Notes: generated by a model from the letters alone, not told the origin. A DNA stretch of 64,000 bases from Siphonodentalium dalli (GCA_032622095.1 CP136065.1:247071474-247135473); one strand, 5' to 3'. Shown: positions 34,237-45,770, counted from the stretch's first letter. Numbers and translations: made by a program.

Positions 34237-34300
34237 CTTACTGCTTCAGCCATATTGTCTGAGTGAAACGTGAGTTTTCATTGGTTGAACATGTCATGAC
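34237..34300 (+). repeat. Copied exon-7 donor edge, possible 20-nt poison exon 34250-34269
   Basis: cagccatattgtctgagtga plus aacgtgagttttcattgg repeats the exon-7 3' edge and donor. It is preceded by a pyrimidine-rich acceptor (ttcttactgcttcag, ending 34249). The 20 nt between AG and GTGAGT would shift frame and read TGA after four codons. A weaker third copy (cctgagtgaaac...tttttattggttgaatcatg) is at about 34970. Confidence 0.55.
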
Positions 34301-35240
34301 CTCATAGATAGATGAGTTCATTGAAGGTTGTTTTGATAACACAGTTTCCACTATTTTGCCTCAGTTAGTGTTCAAATGATAAGTGGTGTTCAGAAGTCAA
34401 CAAGTCGCAGCAGTTGTAGTCGAAACCCATCTCACTATTTTTGACACGGGAATTTTTTTGGGACGCCATTTTCGAGTGGAGTCACTAATCATGTCAAGAA
34501 ATCAGGATTCGGGAATTCAAAATAAAGCGGTGAACCGGTGCTAAAACTTACATTTGACAAAATGTTCCGGACCCTTAGTGCTTTACATAACTCCTACTTG
34601 AATAACACTCCCAAATTACACGGACATAATTAGAAGGTTCAAATGAGTTATGTACATTCAAACCACATACCCACACATTGTTATGAATAGGTTAGATCTG
34701 CTCCAGCGCACATGAGCTACACAATAGTAAGCATCATGGCAGCATATCAACATCATCAAAAAAGAGTCGCTATAATGAGTTAATACTTGGGACTGAATAC
34801 TTTGGGTACCGTTTTCTTGAAGATTGTTCATTATTTGAATTAAGCGTTACATTTCTGCTCTTTGTTGTAATCAGTAGGCAAAGTTGGGAACTTGTTTCAT
34901 CTAATCAACTGGTTACTTTCAGGGTCGATTTCTTTGATAATCAATTCAACTAACCATTTCAACACTAGCCTGAGTGAAACATCATATTTGTTTTTATTGG
35001 TTGAATCATGTCATGTGATCACATATGTGGTTATATTTTCCTAAAATGCTATTTTTTAATTTTCTTTTTATAACAGATTATTCTAGTTTATTGACAACTT
35101 ATCATTACTTTATAAGAATAGTGCTTATATGTTTTTTGTGACCTACCAAAAATGTCTTTTCTACAGTTTATAACATTGTTACTATAGTTGTTAATAAATG
35201 ATTTGCTTGTTACAACCAGTTAACACTCATAACTATTGCT
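34301..35240. other. Intron 7, no gene
   Basis: No supported feature except the degenerate exon-7 edge copy near 34970-35015. Confidence 0.4.
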
Positions 35241-35298
35241 TTCAGGCTGATATCTCTATCTGATTTAACCAGTTAACTATTATAATTATTGCTTTCAG
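35241..35298 (+). repeat. Duplicated exon-8 acceptor (decoy at 35246)
   Basis: ttgctttcaggctgatatct / ctatctgattt at 35239-35270 is repeated as ttgctttcaggccgatatct / ctagctgattt at the real acceptor 53 bp downstream. Use of the first acceptor would reach a stop within about ten codons. Confidence 0.8.
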
Positions 35299-35427
35299 GC
35301 CGATATCTCTAGCTGATTTGTGCAGTACCCAAATTAACCTGCGTTTCACTGTCGACGGATACCTCACTGGGGATATGCAGCAGTTACTTCCTCCAGTCCG
35401 GGGCGTGTACCTCGATCCACATACCGG
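35299..35427 (+). CDS. Host gene exon 8, residues 627-669
   Basis: Acceptor attattgctttcag, donor ACCGG|GTAAGA. Encodes PISLADLCSTQINLRFTVDG and MQQLLPPVRGVYLDPHTG. Beta-rich start. Its last two bases join A of exon 9 to make glycine. Confidence 0.87.
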
Positions 35428-36215
35428 GTAAGAATTACTTCCCCTGTCAGGCGAGTTGTCCTTGATCCACATAGCGGGTAAGAACAGATATCAGCAGTTA
35501 CCTCTTCCTATGAGGGGAGTATCCATCAATCCACGTAGCAGGTAAGAATTACTTACCCTGTCAGGGGAGTGTACCTCGATCCACATACCGGGTAAGAATT
35601 ACTTCCCCTGTCAGGGGAGTGTACCTCGATCCACATCAGCAGTTACATCCCCCTGTGAGGGGAGTGTCCTTCAATCCACATACCAGGTAAGAATTACTTC
35701 CCCTGTCAGGCGAGTTGTCCTTGATCCTCATAGCAGGTAAGAATATATATCAGTAGTTACATCCCCCTATGAGGGGAGTATCCATCAATCCACATACCGG
35801 GTAAGAATTACTTCCCCTGTCAGGCGAGTTCTACTTGATCCACATACGGGATAAGAATTACTTCCCCTGTCAGACGAGTTGTCCTTGATCCACATGGCGG
35901 GTAAGAATAGATATCAGCAGTTACATCCCCCTATGAGCGGAGTATCCATCAATCCACGTAGCAGGTAAGAATTACTTCCCCTGTCAGGCGAGTTGTCCTT
36001 GATCCACATAGCGGGTAAGAATAGATATCAGCAGTTACCTCTCCCTAGGGGAGTATCCATCAATCCACATAGCGGGTAAGAATTACTTCCCCTGTCAGGC
36101 GAGTTGTTCTTGATCCACATAGTGGGTAAGAATAGATATCAGCAGTTACATCCCCCTGTGAGGGGAGTGTCCTTCAATCCACATACCGGGTAAGAATTAC
36201 TTCCCCTCAGGTGAG
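35400..36215 (+). repeat. Minisatellite made of the exon-8 donor edge, with in-phase mini-exon candidates
   Basis: About fourteen copies of cctcgatccacataccgg plus gtaagaattacttcccctgt and variants follow exon 8. Many are bounded by a pyrimidine-rich acceptor (acttcccctgtcag) and a strong donor (GTAAGA) exactly 27 nt apart, for example 35451-35477 and 35565-35591. With the incoming GG these keep phase and encode RVVLDPHSG- or GVYLDPHTG-like peptides, repeating the end of exon 8. Confidence 0.8.
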
Positions 36216-36923
36216 ATGTCAATTAAAAATATTATAACAGTCACGAAGATGTCAAATATTTAAACATGAGAAACAGTCACAATATGTGCTTCAATTATTA
36301 TTTTAGTCGCGAATGAGATCTTTCCACTTTTTTAGCATTTCAAGACAAGAACAAGGTATGTTCTTGTGTATGAATTACTGAATGAATTTAGCAGCCGATT
36401 TCATCTCCTGGTAACCATTATGGGCCACACATTGTGACCGGGTATCTAATCATCCATTGTGACCAGGTATCTAATCATCCATTGCTCTAAGTGATCTGTT
36501 TGCTAACAGTGAATTATTATAGTTTCGTGCCTTGAGCCACGTACCGAGTGAGATGTCAAAGACGTAGGAGATAAATGTACTCTATTTAGTTGCATGTTCT
36601 GCAATTCAAGCATGAAAACAGCTTGTGAACCCCTCATATATGGCATATTTTAGAATGCCAAAAAAAAACCATAACTTTTGTATTCTGTTGTTGCGTTGGG
36701 TACATTTTAGAAAATACATTCCCTGAACCCATGTGTATATATGGTAAATGTGGTTACTTCTGGTTACTTTACCTATTAGTTACATTGGTTAATTCTTTTT
36801 CTTAGAAATCCCAAGGTACCAGGGTACATTGGGTACAAATTATAAAACATATCCCCGGAACTACTTTACAACCCATGGATACATAGGGTACATGTGGTTA
36901 CTTCTGGTTACTTTACCTATCAG
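36216..36923. other. Intron 8 stretch with a local duplication
   Basis: gtggttacttctggttactt plus tacctatnag occurs near 36750 and 36890, and caaggtaccagggta near 36812 and 37859. No gene. Confidence 0.5.
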
Positions 36924-37804
36924 CAGCGACCAGCCTAGACCAGATTTTCAGGGCGAAATGACTTCGCCCTACTATAAAAATAAGGCGAAGTGGCCGTTCT
37001 ATAGGGCGAAGTGAGTCTACAAAATTTAAATTGATCCGTACTACGACAGGAGTCGCTATAGAACGAAAATAGGAGAGACGAAATATGTCAATTAAACTTA
37101 TGAAACAATGGTTGAAATATGGAGTCTTTATGTTCACTTCATGACCCTAATAACTATTAATAATACCCAAACATAATTGTGAGAGGATAGCAGCATTTTA
37201 TATCGTAATTGTGGGAGAATGACAGGATTTTATTTCATATTTTTCGGGTTTTTAAAAATGCCAACAATATTTATCAAACAGAAACGAAACGAAATCATGA
37301 ACACTTTTACTGCGCTCTGATAGTTATCCCGTTTGAAATTTTAATATGCTTCACAAATGAATTTGTTTTAAAATTTCTTTAACCAAACTCCATAGAGGGA
37401 GTGATGAATTGACACATTGTGAGAGGTGTGAGTTGTAATCTTCATTGTAAGGTGTGGTAATCACGGTAATCTAAAAATAACAACAACCAGATTAACACTT
37501 GAGGCCCGACGATGTTTTCACAGCTGCCAGTAATCAGACTCCATTGTCAACGTTGTCAGATTGGAGCATTACAGGTGTTAATTGTTTTATAACACCATGA
37601 TACACCCTGATAGTGGAGTATTGTGTGCAATCACAGTTGATAGTTGTAAATTATCATAAATTATTTGGGGCATTTTGCCGAATTTCGTCAGTCAACTTTG
37701 GAATTTTTAGGGCGACTTGAACTTCGCCCGACTGCAAAAATAAGGCGAAGCGGACGGCGCTAGGGCGAAGAAGTCGCCCAAGTCGCCCTCTCGGCTGGTC
37801 CCTG
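36924..37804. mobile_element. hAT-type element with duplication CCTATCAG
   Basis: Ends CAGCGACCAGCC and GGCTGGTCCCTG, exact duplication cctatcag (36916-36923, 37805-37812). Subterminal gggcgaa/ttcgcccta repeats on both sides. 881 bp, no transposase. Same family as 56377-56759. Confidence 0.92.
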
Positions 37805-37879
37805 CCTATCAGTTAAAGTTACATTTGGAAACTTATTTTTCTTCTTCTTTGAAATCCCAAGGTACCAGGGTAAAAATTA

Positions 37880-38075
37880 AAAAACATATTCTATACTACA
37901 TACTCATTGATGAGTAGTTATCCCTTAGGAAATGTTAAGATGGTAAGTTTAACCCTTTCTATACTACATACTTATTGATGAGTAGTTATCCCTTAGGAAA
38001 TGTTAAGATGGTAAGTTCAACAAACAATCATAAGTAGGTCATTTGTTAGAACTTATTATCTGAACATTTCTGAAC
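37880..38075. repeat. Partial TTAA-MITE terminal repeats in tandem
   Basis: Two direct copies of ctatactacatact...attgatgagtagttatccct and taggaaatgttaagatggta, the left terminal part of the family at 20447 and 33916. No matching right end. Confidence 0.75.
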
Positions 38076-38673
38076 ATGCCGTGAAGTGAGATCTCCTTTG
38101 ACATGCATCAATTCTTTGGTTACATTCCATTGGGTTACTCCGAATCATTCCCCAAAAAAATTTCTGTTAATCAATGCAGTTGCCTAATTTCGTGCACTAC
38201 GCACGTGTTTTCCTATTATCGGAATTTAGTTTTACAATTGTTCAACAATTTTTTATTTTACAATACTGTCTTATTAATGACAGTAGTCTGTGGGTGGATA
38301 AATTCATTAACAAATTTATTTCCGAGAATCACTTCGAACAAATATCGTTTTTGTTTGCATAAAACAATAGTAAAAACCGATGCTCTTTCGAGTCATTTGG
38401 GTTCTCGGCGGGATTTTTTAACACTGCACTGGATGCAATATTGTGTTGGCGTCTCCACTAAGCTCCAGTTTGGAGTTTGGTCCCTGACAAAATCCTATCC
38501 AAATGTATTGGAAGTAATAATTTACAATATTTGACATTACAATATTTTACAATAATTTTCCTCACGGATGCTAGATAAAATAGCCACAGTGTGGCTTGCC
38601 TCCTCTCTCTACATTGAACATACGTCTCAATGCTTTTACGATGAAAATTCGTAATGTTTTTTCCCTCCGACAG

Positions 38674-39324
38674 GTAGGGGTGCTACGATTAATCGTATAA
38701 TCGATGAAACGTTGATACAGCCGATATTAAAGTACCATTTTCGGCGGCGATTACTCTAGAGTTCTTTATTTCGGATGTCGAAAAGTACCGGACATATTTG
38801 CTTACCCTGTTTTACAGTTTAATATCCAATGGACAGGTTAACAATATTTGTAACGCATTGTGCTCATTGCTAATTACCGGCTTTCCTTCCCACGGGACAG
38901 TAGCGATTGCTCTCGCACCTGTCTGCACTCGCAATTTTCTATTCACGGGTGTTCACCATTTGCACTTGTCCACCTGGTCACAATCAATATTAAAATATGT
39001 GAAGAAATATTTAGAACATTTCCCATCTCCGTTAATTTATGGGCATGTGAAAGTGTCAGTGGACTTGGGTATGTCACACACACAATGACCTTTGATTTGA
39101 GATAACCCCAACTTACAATTATATTACCGGTGCAATTACACCCTTCTAAACAACAAAAATGTATTTTTTGTCATGGGAAGGACTGTCTCGGTTGTTTCTG
39201 ATACAAATTATGCACATGTGAATATTATGCACTACTTCCACTGTCCTTGCTATTAGATACGCTTCATCGATTCTAATCTAGTATTGACTATCGATTATCA
39301 AGATTAATGATCGTGGCACCTCTG
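38674..39324. mobile_element. Probable hAT-type MITE, CAG..GGGTGCTACG ends
   Basis: Left caggtaggggtgctacgatt plus aatcgtataatcgatgaa; right cgattatcaagattaatgat plus cgtggcacctctgctg: imperfect inverted repeats of ~35 bp. I could not see a target duplication, so the limits are approximate. Confidence 0.55.
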
Positions 39325-39329
39325 CTGAC

Positions 39330-40660
39330 GTGGCACCTTCTCTTGCTTCCTCCATTAACTTGGAGACTCCGCTGGATTTGGTTGGTGGACATGCCTCCTC
39401 CCTCAGGGTCGCGGCGTCCATAGCCCCCGCAGAGAAGGGCAGCGATGGTGGTCCAAGCGCAGCTACCTTTGGTCCTGCCTCCGGTTCCGCCGGGTTCGTT
39501 CCGTCGCTGCACCAGCCGGTCACTTGCTACAGCTACCACATCAGTGGTCCGTTTAGCTCGCAAGCCCCGGTGCCCTCGGCACATTGCCTGCCTACGCAGT
39601 TCAATGTGTCAACTGCCACTGCTTCCACTCCAGGGGACTTTACCGCACGGGTTCTGACCTGTCCTCCATTCGTCAAGTCTTTTCCATCATCCGTCCCTCC
39701 CAGTTTTGGGTGGGTATCTATCCCTATTATTCCCTGTGTTGTTTCCTCCACCAGTGTGGCCTTGCTTCGTACAGTTTCTGGCCTCTTTTGGGCTCCTAGG
39801 CCAGAACTTAGACTTAGTTTCCTTTCCGAGGCTCCGGAATTTTTGCCTCATCAAACCAGGTGACCTGGTCGGGATACTTGCCCCTTTCCCCCCATCTCCT
39901 GGACGGACGGTGCTGTTTAGAGACGAGGACGTGCTGTCACAACATCCCTGGATTTGGCAGCGTTTGATGCGTGTCCGAGTTCGCCATGCCCATCCGAGAG
40001 TGCCTTCCATGAGGGTCATTTCGGATGGGTCAGTCCTTCGGTCTTAGGATAACAATTGCGCACAATTTTGCATGCATTACCAGCACGATACTAACAGCAC
40101 AGAAAAAGGAAGAACAAACATGGCCCTTCTCTTGCTTCCTCCATTAACATGGAGCCTCCGCTGGAGTCGGTTGCTGGACATGCCTCCTCTATTTGTAGTC
40201 GCGGCTTCCACAACCTTCGCAGAGACGGTCAACAATGGATGTTCCTCTGCCAACTCGATACAGCCTGCGCTGCAGGCTCAGAGTCTGTTAGTGGTCATGC
40301 CTGCTCTATTTGTAGTCGCGGCTTCCACAACCTTCGCAGAGACGGTCAACAATGGATTTTCCTCTGCCAACTCGGTACAGCCTGCTCTGCAGGCTCGGAG
40401 TCTGTTGGTGGTCATGCCTCCTCTATTTGTAGTCGCGGCTTCCACAAACTTCGCAGAGACAGGAAACAATGAATTTTCCTCTGTCAACTCGGTACAGCCT
40501 GCGCTGCAGACTCGGAATCTATTGGTGGTCATGCCTCCTCTATTTGTAGTCGCGGCTTCCACAACCTTCGCAGCGACGAGCAGCGATGGAGGTTCTGCAG
40601 CATCTACCGCTGGTTCTGTCTCAGTCCATCCAGGTTCATGCTGTCACGGCACATAGCTGT
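39330..40660. repeat. GC-rich block with 117-bp tandem units, possible element ORF1 fragment
   Basis: 40150-40590 holds about four direct units of ~117 bp (catgcctcctctatttgtag, tcgcggcttccacaacct, tcgcagagacggtcaac, cagcctgcgctgcaggctc). A diverged copy of the block start (cttgcttcctccattaactt, ggtggacatgcctcctccct) sits at 39345-39420. The unit is 39 codons, so two plus frames and one minus frame stay open. Composition is clearly more GC-rich than the rest of the window, suggesting a separately acquired element. No conserved domain seen, so I do not call a gene. Confidence 0.5.
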
Positions 40661-42380
40661 TTTTCCGAACCCATTCTTGCCTTGGCTACCTCATTGTTCC
40701 TTGTCACCGACATGTTGCATTCATTCGACTGAGTGTTTGGTACACTATTACCTTCGTTCTTTGTACTTTGAGGTTTCCTCTGTCAGTCTGCCTTCTGCCA
40801 TATCACATTGCTTCGGCTATGTGCCGCATTCTGGAACTGCTCCTGAATGAGTTTATTTCGCCTCCATTCTCACCTCCCTTATTATCCCGTCGGGGTATTC
40901 CAGGTGTTGTTGAGACCTATCTTTATAGTTTCGGGCCTTCTAATCTGTTAGATTTTTATTCAACAATTAGGCCCCTTTTATGAGACAAACCTAGATGTAT
41001 TATGGACTTGATCGTGTGTGTGAACCTGATAGGTTAGTATGCAGTGGCTATATCTCATAGGGGACTTTAGCGCTCTACTCACTTAGCCGAACATATCATG
41101 AATATCGACCGTTCAGCTCCACAGACACTATCGTCTGAACTACGCTCATTTTCAATTTTACTTCTAGATTTGGGATGTATCTTTCAGTGACCACCTAACA
41201 CCATAGGATTTCATCATATAGCGTATCAGCATTTCATTGGTGTCTAGGCGTCATGTATGTAGTACATTTTGTTATCGTATTTGTCACAGCACCGACTTTG
41301 ACCAAGAATATTTTCCAATTCTATGTTATCACTCGGGCCGAGTGTTTAACATCACTTGGCAGGCGTGATTCTAATTCTAATCCGCTTTAGCGATCACAGA
41401 TTCTCACCTTTGTGACATTTAACAATTATTGCCGCATGCCCATCAGTGCTTGAGCATACAAGTTGGCGGGTTATCACAGTTTTTGTAACTTTCTGCTAAC
41501 CTACGGTATGGTTCCCTATACCACCACCTGACGAACGCTAACTAAGTTCCACATTTATTTTGAAACCAGGCAGGCCGGTACATTGCATCACAGATCAGAC
41601 AGTGTTCCATTAGCGGTATTAGTTCCTCTCCTGGGTTGATCGTACACTTCCATTTCCAGTTACTTGGCTTGGTGTACCAGAGGCAGGCAATCTTTCCATC
41701 TTGGTCCCCTCCCTTATGTGTATGTTTTTTTTCTTTCCATGGACATGATTTCCAGTGCTCAACTCCGTCATGTTTTCCTGGTGTATCCCTAGTCCCCCCC
41801 ATTGGTCTGGGCCCAACGGTTTCTCATATCTCCCCTGGGTCTCTCGGTCAGGCTCAAGTCATACCGCACTGAGCATTGACTCATTTTGAGAGATCCATTA
41901 TGAGTATTGATTCAGCTTTTCTGGCGGGGGGGGGGGGGGGGGGGGGGGTGGGGTATCATAACCGTGTTTCCCCTCGGTGCCCCCTTTTGCATGTGTTGTG
42001 GGTCAGTCTACATCCTCTGGATGTCGTGCTAGTGCTGCTTCATCCTCTAGGGGTGGGGGGTTGTTCCTTTATCCTATTAGGTACATGAACAAATGAGTTA
42101 TCTCCCTTGCCTATGACCAATGTTTATCCTGGACACCTTCACCCTGTGATCATTACTAGTAGGGCACATGCAGTACGTGGTGTTTCCTTTTAGGAGGCTC
42201 AGTTGTTTTTGAGTTTATCTGAACTATTACATATGGGACACAATGATCTATTTTTTGGCACATGTCTACCAAGAAATCTTTTTGGTACAGGATGCAGGTC
42301 TTTTCTGCTTCAGCAGGTGGGTTTCATGGACATAGTCGGATGATCTGCCTCATGGCCTCCTCCTCTTCAAGAATTCTAAT
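40661..42380. other. Intron 8 stretch, unassigned, with poly-G tract
   Basis: An inverted copy of the 28180-28410 repeat lies at about 41095-41190 (cgtctgaactacgctcattt). A run of about 26 G, broken once by T, lies at 41924-41950. No gene recognised in the remainder. Confidence 0.45.
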
Positions 42381-42384
42381 TATA

Positions 42385-42790
42385 ACCATTAGTTTCAGTG
42401 TCCAAGATATATTTGACGGAGATATAATATTTTTTACCCAAAATATGTATCTCCTATAATAAATATCTTGGACACTGAACACAGTAAGGGCCCTCCCTGT
42501 TGGGATCAACATTCCCGCCCCGCTCACTCGGTCAAACGCATCAAACACAAAGGAGGAAGAAATTAAAAAGCAGGGATCTTACCTTTCAATCGCTTTTATA
42601 GCGAAAGGACTCACACGATCGGTCCAAATATATAATCGCCATTAATTGGCATTTGACAAGTGCGCGTACTCGAGGTACTTCGTATCAATTTTTAAAACGA
42701 CTTCTTCTAGAATCTTGCAAGCAAGAAATATATAACCATTAGTTTCAGTGTCCAAGATATTTATTATAGGAGATACATATTTTGGGTAAA
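42385..42790. mobile_element. Inverted-repeat element with cagtgtccaagatat arms
   Basis: tttacccaaaatatgtatct plus cctataataaatatcttgga (42433-42480) is inverted at 42739-42787. A direct partial copy of the arm end (ataaccattagtttcagtgt) also lies at 42383, so the left side was duplicated or rearranged. No ORF. Confidence 0.75.
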
Positions 42791-43085
42791 AAATATTATT
42801 TAAGTTTCATCTGGACTACTGCAAAGTCTATTTTTTTAATGGAAGGGGAATAACTCTATATCTTATGAATTATGGTGCATTCTGGGAGCAAGATGGAAAT
42901 ATTTCTATGAATTCATCTATTTTCTATTACTCTGTGTCACCTTCTGAGACAAGGATGTACCAAACGGTGATGAATTATAGTATTTTAATCATATTTTATG
43001 TCATAGATTGTTATTTAAATCTTTTTGAGAACGGAATGAGCTACATTGTTGCTGACAATTGTTCTCTTTTTTTGGCTTTCTCCAG

Positions 43086-43168
43086 ACAGAGAATAGTTCG
43101 GACAAATCCCGGTGAAACAGAAACATGGATGGAATCCTGCAACCTAGGATACTACAAAGTGTCAACAG
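43086..43168 (+). CDS. Host gene exon 9, residues 670-697
   Basis: Acceptor tttttttggctttctccag, donor AACAG|GTCAGC. Encodes QRIVRTNPGETETWMESCNL and GYYKVST. The last base joins GC of exon 10 to give glycine. Lies 7.7 kb after exon 8; phase fits directly, but a skipped exon between them cannot be excluded. Confidence 0.83.
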
Positions 43169-43237
43169 GTCAGCATGATTCTACATCTATAATATAGGGA
43201 CTATAGGCTGGGGAGGTATGATTCCACCATACCTGTA

Positions 43238-43403
43238 CAGTAATGCTCTAAATAATCGACTCCTTAACCACAGCAGAATTATGGGTAACTTTCTCACTGA
43301 GAGCTTTCCGTTGAATGGCAACAAGCCATATTTCCGACTAAATCCTGAAAAGTTACCCATAATTCTGCTGTGGTTAAGGAGTCAATTATTTAGAGCATTA
43401 CTG
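43238..43403. mobile_element. TA-flanked MITE (Tc1/mariner-type)
   Basis: Terminal inverted repeats of ~57 bp: CAGTAATGCTCTAAATAATC, gactccttaaccacagcaga and attatgggtaact, paired at the right with few mismatches. TA on both sides (43236-43237, 43404-43405). 166 bp, noncoding. It splits a short gattccaccatacct repeat (43220, 43423, 43461). Confidence 0.9.
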
Positions 43404-43674
43404 TAGGTTGGGTAGGAGGCATGATTCCACCATACTTATATGTTGGGGGAGGGGACATGATTCCACCATACCTATAAGTTTGGGTTTATGAACTATATAT
43501 TTTTCTTCTGCACTCTGGTTTTCCCACTTCATGAAAACTAATTATTTTCCTTGGACATATAAATGTACGGGCTTCAACAAAGAAACAAATGAAACACTTC
43601 AGTTTTTGTGCGATCGATGAATAAAATATGCAGCAGATCCTCGCCCGATAGTGCTTGAATCCCCATCATGGCAT

Positions 43675-43740
43675 AGCAAATTTAAGCAACAACACTAGCC
43701 ACATATTCCATATGTTCTGCAGGCATCTGTGAAGGGCCCT
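43675..43740 (+). repeat. Duplicated exon-10 acceptor region
   Basis: ttaagcaacaacactagcca plus catattccatatgttctgcag and gcat (43682-43727) is repeated as ttaagcgacaacactagcca plus catattccgtatgttctgcag and gcat directly before exon 10 (44098-44143). A TTAA-type MITE now separates the two copies. The first is an unused-looking decoy acceptor. Confidence 0.88.
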
Positions 43741-44097
43741 GTGCCAATGCATTCTCTTATATATGCGAGTCGACCATAGGTCGCCTCGCATATATAAGAG
43801 AATGCATTGGCTTAACACATTAAAAATTATAAAATTGTTAAAGAATGTAAGAAAAAATGGTAAAAAGTGTTAAAAAAAGTTTTTTTTTTGGCCAATGCAT
43901 TCTCTTATATATGCGAGGCGACCTATGGTCGACTCGCATATATAAGAGAATGCATTGGCACAGGGCATAACTGTAACTATCACAATGTGGTCAAGGAGCC
44001 GGTTCCAATGATATCCATATTTGTATGGTTCTATTGAGACAGACCAAAGATATTTTAGGCTGTTGAAGCTTTATTTGGCCGGTTTGTTGGGTAAAGG
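43741..44097. mobile_element. CCCTTTACCCAACA-family MITE, left end lost
   Basis: Two ctcttatata hairpins, the unique arm (cacaatgtggtcaaggagcc) and a complete right end TGTTGGGTAAAGGG|TTAA (44098). The left TTAA terminus is missing. Ends 42 bp before exon 10. Confidence 0.87.
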
Positions 44098-44139
44098 GTT
44101 AAGCGACAACACTAGCCACATATTCCGTATGTTCTGCAG

Positions 44140-44339
44140 GCATCATGTTCTTACCAACACTGCGGAAGATATACTCCGATGATGATGGCACGACTGTTCA
44201 CTTTCTTTGCGCCAATTCTACTTTGCTGAGTGATGGTTCAAATCCTGATTGTTCTATGGTATCATTACACTGGGATGATGGGAAAGGTCACAGGGTGAGA
44301 TTGAATCTCATTCCAATCATGAGGAAATTAGCTTATCAA
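44140..44339 (+). CDS. Host gene exon 10, residues 698-764
   Basis: Acceptor ccgtatgttctgcag, donor CAA|GTGAGT. Encodes IMFLPTLRKIYSDDDGTTVH, SMVSLHWDDGKGHRVRLN and LIPIMRKLAYQ. Beta strands followed by a helix. Phase 0 end. Confidence 0.88.
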
Positions 44340-44344
44340 GTGAG

Positions 44345-44558
44345 TAATGATATCTGTGATTATACCTGTATATGTGTGATTATACCTGTATATGTGTGAT
44401 TATACCTGTATATGTGTGATTATACCTGTATATGTGTGATTATACCTGTATATGTGTGATTGTACCTGTATATGTGTGATTATACCTGTATATGTGTAAT
44501 TGTACATGTATATGTGTGATTATACCTGTATATGTGTGATTATACCTGTATATGTGTA
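44345..44558 (+). repeat. 20-bp minisatellite, block 1
   Basis: About eleven copies of tgattatacctgtatatgtg starting immediately after the exon-10 donor (gtgagtaatgatatctgtg). Confidence 0.95.
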
Positions 44559-44559
44559 A

Positions 44560-45770
44560 TTATACCCCCTTTAAAAAAAAAAAGGGGGGTATACTGTTTT
44601 GCACCCGTCCGTCCGTCCGTGAGTCCGTACGTCCGTCCAATGTCTGTTCGTGTCATAACTTGAACAGTAGTGCTCGGATCTCAATGAAATTAGGTATGGA
44701 TGTTCACTATTATGAGGACATTAAATAGAGGGTTCCATCGTTTTGTTTGGATTTTCCATTCTAGAGTTATTCATCTTTGTTTATCTGGAAATAGTGGCTT
44801 TTTGGTCCGTCTGGTGCCTGTTCATGTCGTAACTTCAACAGTTGTGCTGGGATCTCAACCAAATTTGGTGTGGATGTTCACAACTATGAGGACATTAAAT
44901 AGAGGGTTCCATCGTTTTGTTCGGAATTTCCATTCTAGAGTTATTCATCTTTTTTATCTTGAAATGTTGGATTTTTGGTCCATCTGGTGTCTGTTCATGT
45001 CATAACCTGAACAGTAGTGCTCGGATCTCAATGAAATTTTGTAAGGATGTTCATTACTATGAGGGCATTTAATAGAGGGTTCCATCGTTTTGTTCGGATT
45101 TTCCATTCTAGAGTTATAAATCTTTGTTCATCTGGAAATGTTGGGTTTTTGGTTCGTCTGGTGTCTGTTCATGTCGTAACTTCGACAGTTGTACTGGGAT
45201 CTCAATGGGATTTGGTATGGATGTTCACTACTATGAGGACATTAAAAAGAGGGTTCCATCATTTTGTTCAGCTTTTCCATTCTAGAGTTATTCATCTTTG
45301 TTCATCTGGAAATGTTGGCTTTTTGGTCCGTCTGGTGTCTGTTCATGTCGTAACTTCAACAGTTGTGCTGGGATCTCAATGGAATTTGGTATAGATGTTC
45401 ACTGCTATGAGGACATTCAATAGGGTGTTCCATTGTTCTGTTCTGCTTTTCCATTCTAGAGTAATTCATCTTTGTTTATCTGGAAATGTTGGCTGTTTGA
45501 TCCATCCGATGTCTGTTCAGCTCATAACTTGAACAGTAATGCTCGGATCTCAATGAAATTTTGTATGGATGTTCACCACTATGAGGACATTTAATGGCAC
45601 ATTCAAATGTTTGTTTTGGTTTTTTGTTCTATAGTTATTCATCTTTGTTTATATGAAAATGCTGATTTCTGGGTCAATATGTCTGAGTATAGCCATCATA
45701 AGTTATAGATGTGCCCACACTAGGCGGTATGCCATGAGGGGGTATGCACCGGACAACAGTCCATCTCTTG
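44560..45770 (+). mobile_element. CCCCCTTT-hairpin element with ~176-bp tandem cores
   Basis: Left hairpin accccctttaaaa / aaaggggggtatactg, then a (gtcc) run cccgtccgtccgtccgtgag, then about six direct copies of a ~176-bp core (ctgttcatgtcgtaacttca, gctgggatctcaatgaaatt, ggttccatcgttttgttcgg, attcatctttgtttatctgg) near 44641, 44818, 44994, 45168, 45342 and 45517. The right end carries actaggcggtatgccatgag. It sits inside the 20-bp minisatellite. Pearl/Helentron-like architecture; classification is an inference. Confidence 0.82.

Noticed and set aside
35246-35290. Alternative start of exon 8 at the first ctttcag
   Set aside because: Reading from it reaches a stop before any donor; the second acceptor gives the conserved phase.
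40072-40656. 194-codon ORF with repeated VVAASTTFAE segments
   Set aside because: Not called as a gene because the 117-bp repeat leaves two plus frames and one minus frame open and no domain is visible. Recorded as a repeat block and a finding.
44640-45394. ORFs of 101 and 115 codons with MRTLNRGFHRFV repeats
   Set aside because: Translation of the ~176-bp tandem cores of a noncoding element.
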